From: GCA-2731375 sp002731375
Lineage (GTDB): Bacteria > Pseudomonadota > Alphaproteobacteria > GCA-2731375
Assembly: GCA_030752605.1 (NCBI GenBank)
Contig: JASMDX010000056.1
Coordinates: 1-64,000 of the forward strand
Length of the DNA: 64,000 bases
Direction: 5' to 3'
The position numbers and the translations under genes were made by a program. The notes beneath the pieces were generated by a model that searched no databases, had not been told where the DNA came from, and saw nothing but the letters and a program-made list of their open reading frames with translations. Positions 26,237 to 34,858 of this stretch are shown here, in pieces. Numbering within the stretch: the stretch's first letter is position 1; the number at the start of each line of letters is the position of its first letter.

Positions 26237-27505
26237 GTGGTACGATTAGCAGATCTGGACGAGCCGGAACGCTCGCACTTGGCCAATATACCTTGCGCCA
26301 GTTTCGATGCCGAGCCCTGGGTTACGGGCCCGCCCCTGACGGAACGGCGGATCGCGATGATCTCCACCGCCGCGCTGCAGCATCGGGACGACACACCGTT
26401 CCTGATCGGTACCGGTGATTACCGCTACATTGCCGACGATACGCCAGCCAGTGACCTGGTCATGGCGCATATCTCGACCAATTTCGACCGCTCCGGCTTC
26501 GAGCAGGACCTGAACGTGGTGCTGCCCCTGGACCGCATGCATGAATTGGCCGAGGCTGGCGAAATCGGCTCCGTCGCGCGGTTCCATTACGCCTTCATGG
26601 GCTCCACCGACCCGGTGCAGATGGAAGCTGCAGCCCGCGCCATGGCTGGCCATCTTAAGGCGGATGGGGTCGATAGCTGTATCTTGCTGCCTGTTTGACC
26701 CTTGTGTACGCGCGCCGTGGGCGGGCTGGCACATTATCTGGAAGACGAAGGCCTGGCGACGACGCAGATCAGCCTGATCCGGCCGCAGACGGAGAACACG
26801 CGGCCGCCGCGCGCTCTGTGGGTGCCGTTTGAATTGGGCCGCCCATTAGGCGCGCCCAATGACGCGGCTTTTCAAGCCAAGGTGCTGCGGACCGCCTTGG
26901 CCCTGCTGGAACGGACGGACGGTCCGGTCATCCTGGACGACTTTCCCGAAGATGCGCCGGTTTCTGGGGCGGCGGAAAATGATGAGGGCTGGTTCTGTCC
27001 CATTAATCTGCCGCCACCGCCCGCTGATCTGGAAGCGGGTGGCGGTTACAAGGTGGCCATACAGGCGGAAATCGGCGGTCTGACCACGTGGTATGATATT
27101 GCCCTGCGCGAGCGTGGGCGGACGACCATGGGTCTCAGCGGCATGAAGATCGACGAGATCACGGATTTTGTCTGCGCCTTTCTGGATAGCCAGATACCGG
27201 AAAACCCAAACGAAGGCCAAAGCCTGGGGCAAAGCCTGAAATTCGCCGTCGAGGATCTGAAGGCTTTTTACCGCGAGGCCGCTGGTGCGCAACCGGGGCA
27301 AAATACTGGCAAGGAAATGAATGACTGGTTCTATGGCAGCACGGCGGCGGGTAAGGCGATGTATGCGCTGTGGCCCATCGCCGATAACCTGGCGAAACAG
27401 TCGGGCGATGAATTCATGAAAATATTCGCCAATCTGCTGTTGATCCCCGCGTCGCAGAAATTCCGGGCAAAGGCGGCAAATACGAAGGGGGAGGCCGGAA
27501 CATGA
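26237..27505 (+). CDS. GrdB/PrdB-family selenoprotein (glycine/betaine/proline reductase B-like), Sec at residue 154
   Basis: Automatic calling splits this at TGA 26696-26698, but the same frame is open on both sides and the halves form one 422-residue protein of the glycine/sarcosine/betaine reductase selenoprotein B family. N-terminal half: YIADDTPASDLVMAHISTNFDR and GSVARFHYAFMGSTDP. Junction: CILLPV-U-PLCTRAVGGLAH, so UGA is the first residue of a UxxC redox motif (Sec154, Cys157), the known Sec site of this family. C-terminal half: LGRPLGAPNDAAFQ, RGRTTMGLSGMKID, and ALKFAVEDLKAFY-like KFAVEDLKAFYREAA. Bona fide GrdB/PrdB work in anaerobic reductases with GrdA/GrdC; none is here, and the proteobacterial homologues have no proven reaction. 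GAGGAG at about 26224-26229 sets the start. Its end overlaps the next gene (ATGA). Confidence 0.88.
26696..26735 (+). promoter_or_regulatory. Candidate bacterial SECIS hairpin
   Basis: Starting at the UGA, the mRNA can pair TGTG (26703-26706) with CACA (26730-26733) and CGCC (26713-26716) with GGCG (26720-26723) around loop GTG (26717-26719). The apical loop is about 20 bases after the UGA, the spacing SelB needs in bacterial mRNAs. Hand folding only; bulges between the two stems are unresolved. Confidence 0.45.
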
Positions 27506-28452
27506 CGGCCAAGCTGGCAATCCTGGATGACTATCAGCGGGTAGCGCTGGAGCTGGCGGATTGGTCTGGCCTGCCAGGAGATGTGGAAATCACTGTTTTC
27601 GATGACAATCTGGCTGACCTGGGCGCAGTGGCCGAACGCTTGGCGCCATTTGAAATCCTGGCCGCCATGCGGGAGAGGACGCCCTTTCCCCGCGTCTTGT
27701 TCGAAAAACTGCCGAACCTGAAACTGCTGGTCACCACGGGCATGCGCAACGGTGCCATCGATATGGCGGCGGCGGCGGAGCACGGCGTCATCGTCTGCGG
27801 TACCTTGGGCAGCACCGAATCCACGGTGGAAATGATCTGGACCTTGATCCAGGCCGTGGTCCGCCGCCTGCCGCAAGAGGACAGGGCGACCCGCGAAGGT
27901 AAATGGCAGACCAGCGTGGGCTGGACCTTGGCCGGGCGCACCCTGGGCCTGGTTGGTTTGGGCCGGCTTGGCGTGCGGACCGCCGCCATCGCGAACTTTT
28001 TCAATAAGCGGGTTATTGCCTGGAGCGAAAACCTGACGCTCGAGCGGGCCGCTGAATGTGGCGCCGAACTTGTTTCGAAGTCGGATTTGTTCAAGCAATC
28101 CGATATTGTCTCGATCCACCTAATACTGTCGAAACGCAGCCGCGGCCTGATCGGCGCCGATGACCTTGCCTCGATGAAATCGGAACCTTAACTGGTCAAC
28201 ACCGCGCGCGGCCCCATCGTTGACGAGGCCGCGCTGCTGGAGGTCTTGCGTCAAGGCCGTATCGCCGGCGCGGCCCTGGATGTCTATGATCAGGAGCCTC
28301 TGCCCAAGGATCATCCGTTGCTGGTTTTGGATAACACCATTATCTCGCCGCATATGGCGTATGTAACCGAGGAAAACCTGACGCAATTTCATCGCGAAAC
28401 CGTGGAAGATATCGTCGCCTGGCTAAGTGGCCAGCCGATCAGAGTGCTTTAA
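27502..28452 (+). pseudogene. D-isomer-specific 2-hydroxyacid dehydrogenase with in-frame TAA at codon 230
   Basis: Full-length homology of 316 residues: N-terminal KLAILDDYQRVALELADW, NAD-binding GLVGLGRLG near residues 149-157, and LVNTARGPIVDEAALLEVLR, AGAALDVYDQEPLP, NTIISPHMAYVTEE in the C-terminal half. The frame is cut by TAA (28189-28191) inside the family block MKxxAYLVNTARG: here MKSEP-stop-LVNTARG, where Tyr (TAT/TAC) is expected. The truncated product would lose half of the NAD domain and the catalytic His. Expression is coupled to the selenoprotein gene by an ATGA overlap. TAA is not a Sec codon, so this is a nonsense mutation, a sequence error, or readthrough. Confidence 0.85.
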
Positions 28453-28492
28453 ACAACGGCACTACCGGTTGTTTGGCCTAATATTTTTCTTT
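28451..28492 (+). terminator. Terminator of the CoA-transferase/selenoprotein operon
   Basis: AAACAAC (28451-28457) pairs with GTTGTTT (28468-28474), with additional GG/CC pairs inside, and a T-rich tract follows at 28482-28492. The hairpin starts in the last codon of the dehydrogenase frame. Confidence 0.6.
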
Positions 28493-28837
28493 GCTATTGT
28501 TAATCGATGGCACGCCAAGCGAGATGAATCGTAGAAAATCACGATAAATACCAAATTATAAATATTTTATTAAATGCAGTTTTGTGCATTTTTAAATAAT
28601 AATATCTACAATTTATCATTATAGACCCAGTATTTACATAATAATGTAAAACTACATTAACACAAATAGGCAAAAATTCTGGATGTATTGCCTACCTACT
28701 TAACCGTCTCTCCCAGGGCGCAGGTGTTTAGTTTATGAATGCGCCTAGTTTATCGGCCAAATTAGGTGACGGCAGTATTCCGGACGTACTTGATGACGGT
28801 CAATTAATTTACTGATCAGGAAGCTTAGCATTGCGCG
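28493..28837. other. AT-rich intergenic region before the hemerythrin gene
   Basis: Bases 28500-28680 are strikingly AT-rich for this genome, with repeated TAAATA/TTTATA-like words, so they probably hold promoters. A 26-codon frame at 28735-28815 (MNAPSLSAKLGDGSIPDVLD) lacks a clear ribosome site and I cannot assign it. AGGAAG at 28818-28823 lies rather far from the hemerythrin ATG. Confidence 0.5.
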
Positions 28838-29254
28838 ATGACCTTGGTTGCCTGGCAGGCAGAGTTCGAAACCGGTATTTCTTCGGTGGATTTTGAACAT
28901 AAGGAGATGGTGGAGCTGTTCAACCAGCTTTCCATCGAGCTTGACCACGATCCCAATGACGATGCGATCGGAGATTTTCTGGGCGAGGTTTTAGCCAATA
29001 CCTCGGCCCATTTCGTACTCGAGAAAAAAATCATGCGCGATACCGGTTATGACGAATACAAGCTCTACAAAGCGTATCACGAACAGTTGCTGGATGCCAT
29101 CCGGGACATCATGGATGATCACCATATGGGTGAATTCGGCGACGTTCCCGACTTATTGGCCGGACGTCTGAAAAACTGGTTCTAGGAGCATTTCCACGCC
29201 TTTGACGCTCGCCTGGGCCATTTGACGGAAGGCGCGGCAGTCGCGCATTCATAG
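28838..29254 (+). pseudogene. Bacteriohemerythrin truncated by in-frame TAG at codon 116
   Basis: Non-heme di-iron O2-binding protein. Helix-bundle ligands are visible in VDFEHKEMVELFNQL (His, Glu), NTSAHFVLEKKIM (His and Glu) and YKAYHEQLLDAI (His). The family ends with a fourth helix carrying HxxxD ligands. Here the frame reads LKNWF, TAG (29183-29185), then EHFHAFDARLGHL in the same frame to a TAG at 29252-29254. The missing tail holds the last His and Asp ligands, so the 115-residue product would have an incomplete iron site. Role would have been O2 sensing or delivery. Confidence 0.75.
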
Positions 29255-29319
29255 TCCATAAGGTATCTTCGCCTGATGTGCCACTGGGCAGGATCGCCTA
29301 CGCCTGTTATGAAGCGGGC

Positions 29320-29679
29320 ATGAACCCAGGCGAAAATGATCGTGATTTAGCCGAATTATCCAAAATGCTGCGGGCGCGGCAGGTGGAGCTGCGCGCCCTA
29401 TCGGACGGTGCCCGGGATAACCGTAAGCCGGTGGAGCTGGATCAAAGCAAGGTAGGCCGGCTGTCGCGCATGGACGCCATGCAGGATCAGGCCATGGCCC
29501 AGGAGGCGGAGCGCCGCCGGGCCGGGGAGCTTCAGCGGATTGATGCCGCCCTGGCGCGGCTGAAAAGCGGCGACTATGGCTATTGTGTCAGTTGTGACGA
29601 GGATATCGCGCCGGCCCGTTTGAAACTAGATCCGGCAGTGGCGACCTGTATCAACTGTGCCAGCCGCGGCCGGCAATAG
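29320..29679 (+). CDS. DksA/TraR-family zinc-finger protein
   Basis: A 119-residue protein from the start at 29320 (MNPGENDRDLAELSKML). An N-terminal coiled coil precedes ERRRAGELQRIDAALARLKSGDYGYCVSCDEDIAPARLKLDPAVATCINCA, where four Cys form the C4 zinc finger. It lacks the DksA DxxDxA coiled-coil tip and full length, so it is closer to the short TraR/YbiI group, which bind the RNA polymerase secondary channel or have unknown roles. The frame opens upstream to 29278, but that extension is not family-like. Confidence 0.85.
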   Translation: MNPGENDRDLAELSKMLRARQVELRALSDGARDNRKPVELDQSKVGRLSRMDAMQDQAMAQEAERRRAGELQRIDAALARLKSGDYGYCVSCDEDIAPARLKLDPAVATCINCASRGRQ

Positions 29680-29700
29680 TTCGGGTTGCGGCGGCATTCC

Positions 29701-30969
29701 ATGGGATATCTACGATTCCTCTTTAAGAACCGGCGTTTCCTTAGTTTCGGCATTCTGATCGCTTTCTTTTCGGCCTTTGGACAAACCTTCTTCATTGCCG
29801 TGTTCGGGCCTGAGATCCGGGCAGAGTTCGGCTTGAGCCATGGTGGTTTTGGCGGCTATTACGCCATTGGCACCCTTACATCTGGTTTTTGCCTGATCTG
29901 GGCCGGCAAGTTGATCGACCGTTTCGACCTGCGCTGGGTTACCGCCGGAGTATGCACGGCCTTGATCCTGGCTTGCGCCAACATGGCGATGGTACCTGCC
30001 GCCTGGGCCCTGGCGCCGGCCATATTCGCCCTGCGCCTCTGCGGCCAGGGTCTGATGAGCCATACAGCCATGACCTCCATGGGGCGCTATTTCGAGGCCG
30101 AGCGTGGCCGCGCCGTTTCCATTGCAATCTTGGGTTTTCCTGCGGGCGTGGCGGTCTTCCCCGGTCTGGCGGTTTGGTTGATATTGGTGTTTGACTGGCG
30201 TACGGCGTGGATCGCCGTTGCTATCACCTTGGCGGTGTTCCTGATCCCCCTGGCCCTGTGGTTGTTGAAAGGCCATACCGCGCGGCACCGGTATTTTTTG
30301 GCCCAAACTGAAACCGTCCAGAGTGCCACGGACCAGATCAGTGCGGCGGCGGCATCGATGCGGCGGCAATGGACCCGGGCCGAAGTTTTGCGCGATCCCC
30401 GCTTTTATCTGTTGTGCATCGCGATCACGGCGCCGTCTTTCATCTCGACCGGATTTTTCTTCCACCAGGCGCATCTGGCGACCGCGAAGGGCTGGAGCCT
30501 GGCCTGGATGGCCTCCGCCTTTGTCGCCTATACCGTCGGCGCGATTGGCGCCAACTTGGCCTTTGGTCCGCTGATCGACCGTTTCGGCGCCCGTAAATTG
30601 CTGCCCTATTACCTCTATCCATTGATGCTGGCCTGCCTCTCCATCGCTGTGTCCAGTCATCACATGGCAGCAATGGCCCTAATGTTTTTCATGGGCCTGA
30701 CCAGCGGCAGCGGGCAGACGCTGATTGGCGCGGCCTGGCCGGAATTTTATGGCGTCATGCATTTAGGCGCCATCCGAGCCATGGTGATGTCCATGAGCGT
30801 GGGCGCTTCGGCCCTATCGCCCGTCGTGGTCGGATGGTTGATCGATCGTGGCGTGGCCATGGAAACCATGGCAGTTGGCTTTTTGGTTTATTTGGCCTTC
30901 GCCTTCGCCAGCATACTGATTGCCCTTGCTCGCCCCGAGCCGGCAGCCGAAGAAGGAAACATGGCATGA
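29701..30969 (+). CDS. MFS transporter
   Basis: Twelve-helix major facilitator of 422 residues. The first helix FGILIAFFSAFGQTFFIAVFGPEIRAEFGLSHGGFGGYYAIGTL and motif-A-like GKLIDRFDLRWV resemble the OFA/monocarboxylate-type branch. Start at 29701 is preferred over an in-frame ATG 15 bases earlier. Its stop overlaps the start of the enoyl-CoA hydratase gene (ATGA), suggesting uptake of a carboxylate that is then handled as a CoA ester. Confidence 0.87.
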   Translation: MGYLRFLFKNRRFLSFGILIAFFSAFGQTFFIAVFGPEIRAEFGLSHGGFGGYYAIGTLTSGFCLIWAGKLIDRFDLRWVTAGVCTALILACANMAMVPAAWALAPAIFALRLCGQGLMSHTAMTSMGRYFEAERGRAVSIAILGFPAGVAVFPGLAVWLILVFDWRTAWIAVAITLAVFLIPLALWLLKGHTARHRYFLAQTETVQSATDQISAAAASMRRQWTRAEVLRDPRFYLLCIAITAPSFISTGFFFHQAHLATAKGWSLAWMASAFVAYTVGAIGANLAFGPLIDRFGARKLLPYYLYPLMLACLSIAVSSHHMAAMALMFFMGLTSGSGQTLIGAAWPEFYGVMHLGAIRAMVMSMSVGASALSPVVVGWLIDRGVAMETMAVGFLVYLAFAFASILIALARPEPAAEEGNMA

Positions 30970-31745
30970 AGCAATACGCGGACGGTAAGATCCTGCTAGA
31001 AACCCAGGGCCCGGTCACGACCGTGACCATCAATCGGCCGGAAGTGCGCAATGCCCTCGACAATGATGCGGCGCGTGGTCTGGGCCGGGCCTTGCGGGAT
31101 TTTGATGCCGATGAAAGCCAGCTTGCCGCCGTGCTGACGGGCACTGATGGCGCCTTTTGCGCCGGCGCCGATCTGAAAGCAGTGGCGGACAGCGCCGAAT
31201 ATGTCGCCTGGGCCGGCGATCCGGAGGGGCCGACCAATCCAACCCTGTCAAAGCCAGTGATCGCGGCGGTGGAAGGCCATGCGGTTGCTGGCGGCCTGGG
31301 CATCGCCCTGTGGTGCGACATTCGTTTGGTCGATGAAACTGCGGTCTTCGGTGTCTTCTGCCGCCGTTGGGGCGTGCCTATGAGCGACGGCACCACTGTG
31401 CGCCTGCCGCGTCTGATCGGCGCGGCGCGGGCCTTGGATATGTTAATTACGGGGCGTGGCGTGGCCGCCGACGAAGCCATTGATTGGGGTCTGGCGACGC
31501 GCCGCGCCCCCAAGGGGGAAACCCGCCAGGCAGCGGAAGAACTGGCCTACCAGATTGCCGCCTTTCCCCAGATCGCCATGCGTTCGGACCGGATGTCGGC
31601 ATATCGTCAGGCCGGGCAAAGCCTGGCGGACGCGGTGGCGGAGGAAAAGGAGCTGTCCCAGGCCGCCAAGGCAGCCGAGGCCCAGGCTGGCGCGGCACGC
31701 TTCGCCGCCGGCGAAGGCCGCCACGGCGATTTCGGCAAGAGTTAG
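30966..31745 (+). CDS. Enoyl-CoA hydratase/isomerase family protein
   Basis: Crotonase-fold protein of 259 residues starting at the ATG that overlaps the MFS stop. It has TINRPEVRNALDNDAARGL, the oxyanion-hole GTDGAFCAGADLKAV, VEGHAVAGGLGIALWCDIRLVDE, and FCRRWGVPMSDGTTVRLPRLIG, where an acidic residue sits in the usual catalytic segment. The frame is open further upstream, but that region is the 3' end of the MFS gene. Exact acyl-CoA substrate unknown. Confidence 0.88.
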   Translation: MKQYADGKILLETQGPVTTVTINRPEVRNALDNDAARGLGRALRDFDADESQLAAVLTGTDGAFCAGADLKAVADSAEYVAWAGDPEGPTNPTLSKPVIAAVEGHAVAGGLGIALWCDIRLVDETAVFGVFCRRWGVPMSDGTTVRLPRLIGAARALDMLITGRGVAADEAIDWGLATRRAPKGETRQAAEELAYQIAAFPQIAMRSDRMSAYRQAGQSLADAVAEEKELSQAAKAAEAQAGAARFAAGEGRHGDFGKS

Positions 31746-31751
31746 AAGGCG

Positions 31752-32414
31752 CTAAAGACTAGTCGCTAGATAGTTGGTCATGCGCTCCCAGGCCAGATTC
31801 GCCGCAGCGGCATCGTAATTGGCCTCGCTGGTTTCGTTGAAGAAGCCATGCGCTGCATTGTAGCGGTGGATCTGCGCATTGACGCCGGCGGCAGTCATCG
31901 CCGCTTCCAACCCGTTCACCGCATCCGGCGTACACCAATCGTCCTGATCGGCGAAATGGCATTGCAGTGGTATGGCGATCTTGGCCGGGTCGGCGAATTC
32001 CTGGGGCGGTATGCCATAAAAACATACGCCCGCCGCCACCTCAGGAACATGCACGGCGCTGGCGATGGTCAGCGCGCCGCCCATGCAAAAGCCCACCACG
32101 CCGATTTTTTGGCCAATTCCTTGCAGATGCCGCGCCGCGCCGCGTAGGTCCTGACGCGTCGCGCCGGAAAAGTCCAGGCCGCTCATCAGATGGGCCGCCT
32201 CATCAGGCTCCTGTGTTACTCGGCCTTCGTATAAATCCGGCGCCAGGGCGTTGTAGCCGGCCCGCGCGAAGCGGTCGGCTACACCACAAATCTGATCGTT
32301 CAGGCCCCACCATTCCTGAACGACGATTACCGAGGCACGATCCGTGCCCGCCGTGGCCAGATAGCCTTTCGTCGCGCCGCTGTCCGGCCTGGCAAAATCG
32401 ATCATGCTGCCCAT
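31752..32414 (-). CDS. Dienelactone hydrolase family protein
   Basis: Alpha/beta-hydrolase of 220 residues. The nucleophile Cys is in GVVGFCMGGALT (about residue 117), Asp in FADQDDWCTP and His in NAAHGFFNE, the Cys-Asp-His triad of dienelactone hydrolases. VVQEWWGLNDQI gives the oxyanion region. True DLH opens dienelactones in chlorocatechol breakdown, but most genomic members have other ester substrates. Converges on the enoyl-CoA hydratase gene. Confidence 0.9.
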   Translation of the reverse strand: MGSMIDFARPDSGATKGYLATAGTDRASVIVVQEWWGLNDQICGVADRFARAGYNALAPDLYEGRVTQEPDEAAHLMSGLDFSGATRQDLRGAARHLQGIGQKIGVVGFCMGGALTIASAVHVPEVAAGVCFYGIPPQEFADPAKIAIPLQCHFADQDDWCTPDAVNGLEAAMTAAGVNAQIHRYNAAHGFFNETSEANYDAAAANLAWERMTNYLATSL

Positions 32415-32426
32415 TGTTTCGTTTCC

Positions 32427-32774
32427 CTATTTGATGTTGTGGCCCGAATGTACCAGAAAAACGTGAGAATCCAATTCCAGCCAGCGCAGCCCCATCGCGC
32501 CGTCCTCGGTGATGCGCACCACCTCGGCCAGAAATTCGCCCGAATTGCCCAGGCTGCTACTGCGGATCCGTCCTTCAAAGGTGCCGCCGACCCGCAAGGG
32601 CGGACCGAGCGTTGGCTCTGGTGCCGGCAGTAAGCAGCCGCCAAGGGGCCAATCCTCCACCCGCATTCGGCGGCCATGATACCGCACACATATAGATGGG
32701 TGGCCATGGCGTCTGTGTTGCCGGCGACCCCGGCCAAGAAACCCGCGTATGAAGTTCGCCAGGGCCATACCCAC
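32427..32774 (-). CDS. PilZ-domain-like protein
   Basis: A 115-residue protein with RRQHRRHGHPSICVRYHGRRMRVEDWPLGGCLL: an Arg-rich run followed by the D/NxSxxG-like DWPLGG motif, the c-di-GMP-binding layout of PilZ domains (the Ser is replaced by Pro), and a beta-rich remainder ending MGLRWLELDS. It is probably a c-di-GMP or degenerate PilZ effector. AAGGGTGGG precedes ATG 32774. It lies 13 bases upstream of the dienelactone hydrolase gene on the same strand. Confidence 0.65.
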   Translation of the reverse strand: MGMALANFIRGFLGRGRRQHRRHGHPSICVRYHGRRMRVEDWPLGGCLLPAPEPTLGPPLRVGGTFEGRIRSSSLGNSGEFLAEVVRITEDGAMGLRWLELDSHVFLVHSGHNIK

Positions 32775-32832
32775 CCTTTCTGTTCCCAGCCATGGTCCTC
32801 ATCGCGGCCCTGGCAAGACACGATGTTCAGGC

Positions 32833-34077
32833 TCAGCGCTGAAACACCGCCACCAGTTCCAAGTGCCGGCTCCAGGGAAATTGATCCACCGGGGTAACCG
32901 ATTGCAGTTGATAGCCGGCATCGGCCAAGATTGCGCCATCACGGGCAAAGGTTGCTGGGTTGCATGACACCGCGATGATCTTGGGCACCGTGGATACGGC
33001 TAGATTGTCCACCTGGCGCGCGGCGCCGGCCCGGGGTGGATCAAAGATCACGGCGTCTAACGTGGACAATTCCTTCGCCGACAGGGCGCGGCGTTCCAGG
33101 TCGCGCACCTCGACCTCGATGCCGCTACGCCGGGCGGTATTGCGCGCAGCGATCAGGGCCTCGGCTTGATCGTCCGCGCCTTCCACAGCCTTAACCTTTG
33201 TGCCCCTGGCCAAAGCAAAACTGAAGGTGCCAACGCCGGCGAATAGATCGGCCACGTTGGTGGCATCCGCCACGCCGTCCTGGACCAGCCGCACCAGGGC
33301 GGCCTCGCCGGCTCGGCTGGCCTGCAGAAAGCCGTCGGGCGGTGGCGTCACGGCCACACCGGTGAAGGTCACCTGTGGCGCCCGGCGTACTATGACCACT
33401 TCCGGCCGCTTGCCGGTGGACAAGCGGGCCAGATCAACCTCCTGGGCAAAATCGGCCAGGCGCATATCGGTCTGGGCATCGTGGGGCAGATCCGCCACCA
33501 GCCACAGATCCAGGCCAGTTTCGGTTTCGGTCACCTGAACATCGGCGCGTTTGTTCTGGGCCGGAAGGTCAGTCAACAGGCCGCGCAAGCCGTCCAGCAG
33601 ATCGATGATGGCGGGGCGCAGGATGTGGCATTCCGTGAGGTTGATGATCTTGTGGCTGCCGGACTCGTTAAAACCCAGCTGTACGCCATTTCGCATACGC
33701 AGTGCCGCGAACCGCGCCCGGCGGCGGCTGGCGGTGGGCATTGTGATCATCTCTTTGATCACGGTGCTGCCAAGGTCTCGGCGTGCCAGGGCCTGACACA
33801 GGATATTCAGCTTCCAATCCTTATAGGCACGGCCATTCAAATGCTGCATGGCACAACCGCCGCAGAGGCCGAAATGGCGGCAGGATGGCTCTACCCGATC
33901 GGGGCCCGGCCGCAGCACCGCATCTAGGCGGGCCAGGCGTCCGTCGCCGCGTTTTCCGGTCAGCGTGGCCGCGACACGGTCCCCTGGCGCGCCATGGGGG
34001 ACATAGATGGTGCCGGTACCATCATGGGCGATGCCGTCGCCGCGGGCGCCCAGGCTTTCGATAGTCAATTCCACCAT
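32833..34077 (-). CDS. RumA/TrmA-type 23S rRNA (uracil-5-)-methyltransferase
   Basis: RNA m5U methyltransferase of 414 residues with the start at 34077 (MVELTIESLGARGDGIAHDG, a TRAM domain). The Fe-S cluster Cys set lies in CRHFGLCGGCAMQHLNGRAY, the SAM motif in DLFAGVGTFSFALA, AVIFDPPRAGA precedes the catalytic region, and the nucleophile Cys is in IIAVSCNPATFARD near the C-terminus. The open frame runs to 34218 but overlaps tlyA. The start is 5 bases past the tlyA stop on the same strand, so tlyA and this gene form an RNA-modification pair. Confidence 0.92.
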   Translation of the reverse strand: MVELTIESLGARGDGIAHDGTGTIYVPHGAPGDRVAATLTGKRGDGRLARLDAVLRPGPDRVEPSCRHFGLCGGCAMQHLNGRAYKDWKLNILCQALARRDLGSTVIKEMITMPTASRRRARFAALRMRNGVQLGFNESGSHKIINLTECHILRPAIIDLLDGLRGLLTDLPAQNKRADVQVTETETGLDLWLVADLPHDAQTDMRLADFAQEVDLARLSTGKRPEVVIVRRAPQVTFTGVAVTPPPDGFLQASRAGEAALVRLVQDGVADATNVADLFAGVGTFSFALARGTKVKAVEGADDQAEALIAARNTARRSGIEVEVRDLERRALSAKELSTLDAVIFDPPRAGAARQVDNLAVSTVPKIIAVSCNPATFARDGAILADAGYQLQSVTPVDQFPWSRHLELVAVFQR

Positions 34078-34081
34078 CGCT

Positions 34082-34852
34082 TCAAGCCTCCCGCCGCCCG
34101 GCAAGCAGGAATTCAATATTGCCCTGTGGTCCCTTGATGGGGCTGGCCGTGGTGCCCAGCATGCTCCAACCGGGCTGTTGCTCCAGCCAGGTGCCGATCT
34201 CGGCCCGGACCTCCGCATGCAGCTCCAGATCCCGCACCACGCCGCCCTTGCCCACTCGCTCCGGGCCCACCTCGAACTGTGGTTTGATCAGGGCGATCAA
34301 TTGGGCGCTGGGTGCGGCCAGGGCCATGGCGGCGGGCAATACGGTGCGCAGGCCGATGAAGGAGGCGTCGCAGACGATCAGGCCAATCTCGTCGGGCACC
34401 TCCCGTTGGGTAAGATAGCGGGCATTGGTCCGCTCCAGAACCACGACACGTTTGTCGTTGCGCAGGGACCAGGCCAATTGCCCATGCCCAACATCTACCG
34501 CATAGACTTTGGCCGCTCCATTTTGCAGCAAGACGTCGGAAAAGCCGCCGGTGGAAGCGCCCAGGTCGAGGCAGATCAGCCCTGTGGGATTGATGTCAAA
34601 TTCCACCAGGCCGTGCGCCAGTTTGACCCCGCCGCGCGAAACCCAGGGATGGTCCTGCCCCTTGACGGTAACCTGGGCATCAATGGCCAGTTCCTGGCCG
34701 GCCTTGTCCAGACGCCGGTCCGCACCGTGAACCTTGCCGGCCATGATCAGGGCCTGCGCCTTGCCGTGGCTCTCCGCCAGGCCACGTTCGACCAGCAATA
34801 GATCCAGGCGCATCTTTGCCGGCTTCGTTTTTGATTTTGCTTTAGACGACAT
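34082..34852 (-). CDS. tlyA: TlyA-family rRNA (cytidine-2'-O)-methyltransferase
   Basis: A 256-residue protein with an N-terminal S4 RNA-binding domain (RLDLLLVERGLAESHGKAQALIMAGKV) and a FtsJ-like methyltransferase with CLDLGASTGGFSDVLLQNGA, AVDVGHGQL and CDASFIGLRTVLPAA; KPQFEVGPERVGKGG is the typical C-terminal block. It 2'-O-methylates rRNA cytidines; TlyA is also called a hemolysin in older annotation. It lies 6 bases downstream of dxs, a common alphaproteobacterial order. Confidence 0.94.
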   Translation of the reverse strand: MSSKAKSKTKPAKMRLDLLLVERGLAESHGKAQALIMAGKVHGADRRLDKAGQELAIDAQVTVKGQDHPWVSRGGVKLAHGLVEFDINPTGLICLDLGASTGGFSDVLLQNGAAKVYAVDVGHGQLAWSLRNDKRVVVLERTNARYLTQREVPDEIGLIVCDASFIGLRTVLPAAMALAAPSAQLIALIKPQFEVGPERVGKGGVVRDLELHAEVRAEIGTWLEQQPGWSMLGTTASPIKGPQGNIEFLLAGRREA

Positions 34853-34858
34853 GTCCGC

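Noticed and set aside
26696..26698. TGA read as a real stop, giving two adjacent genes
   Set aside because: The halves are consecutive parts of one family protein and the second has no start or ribosome site near its beginning; Sec at this residue is the better reading.
29710..30663. 317-codon minus-strand frame opposite an MFS gene
   Set aside because: Gln/Arg/Gly-rich low-complexity translation without any family motif; the MFS frame is convincing.
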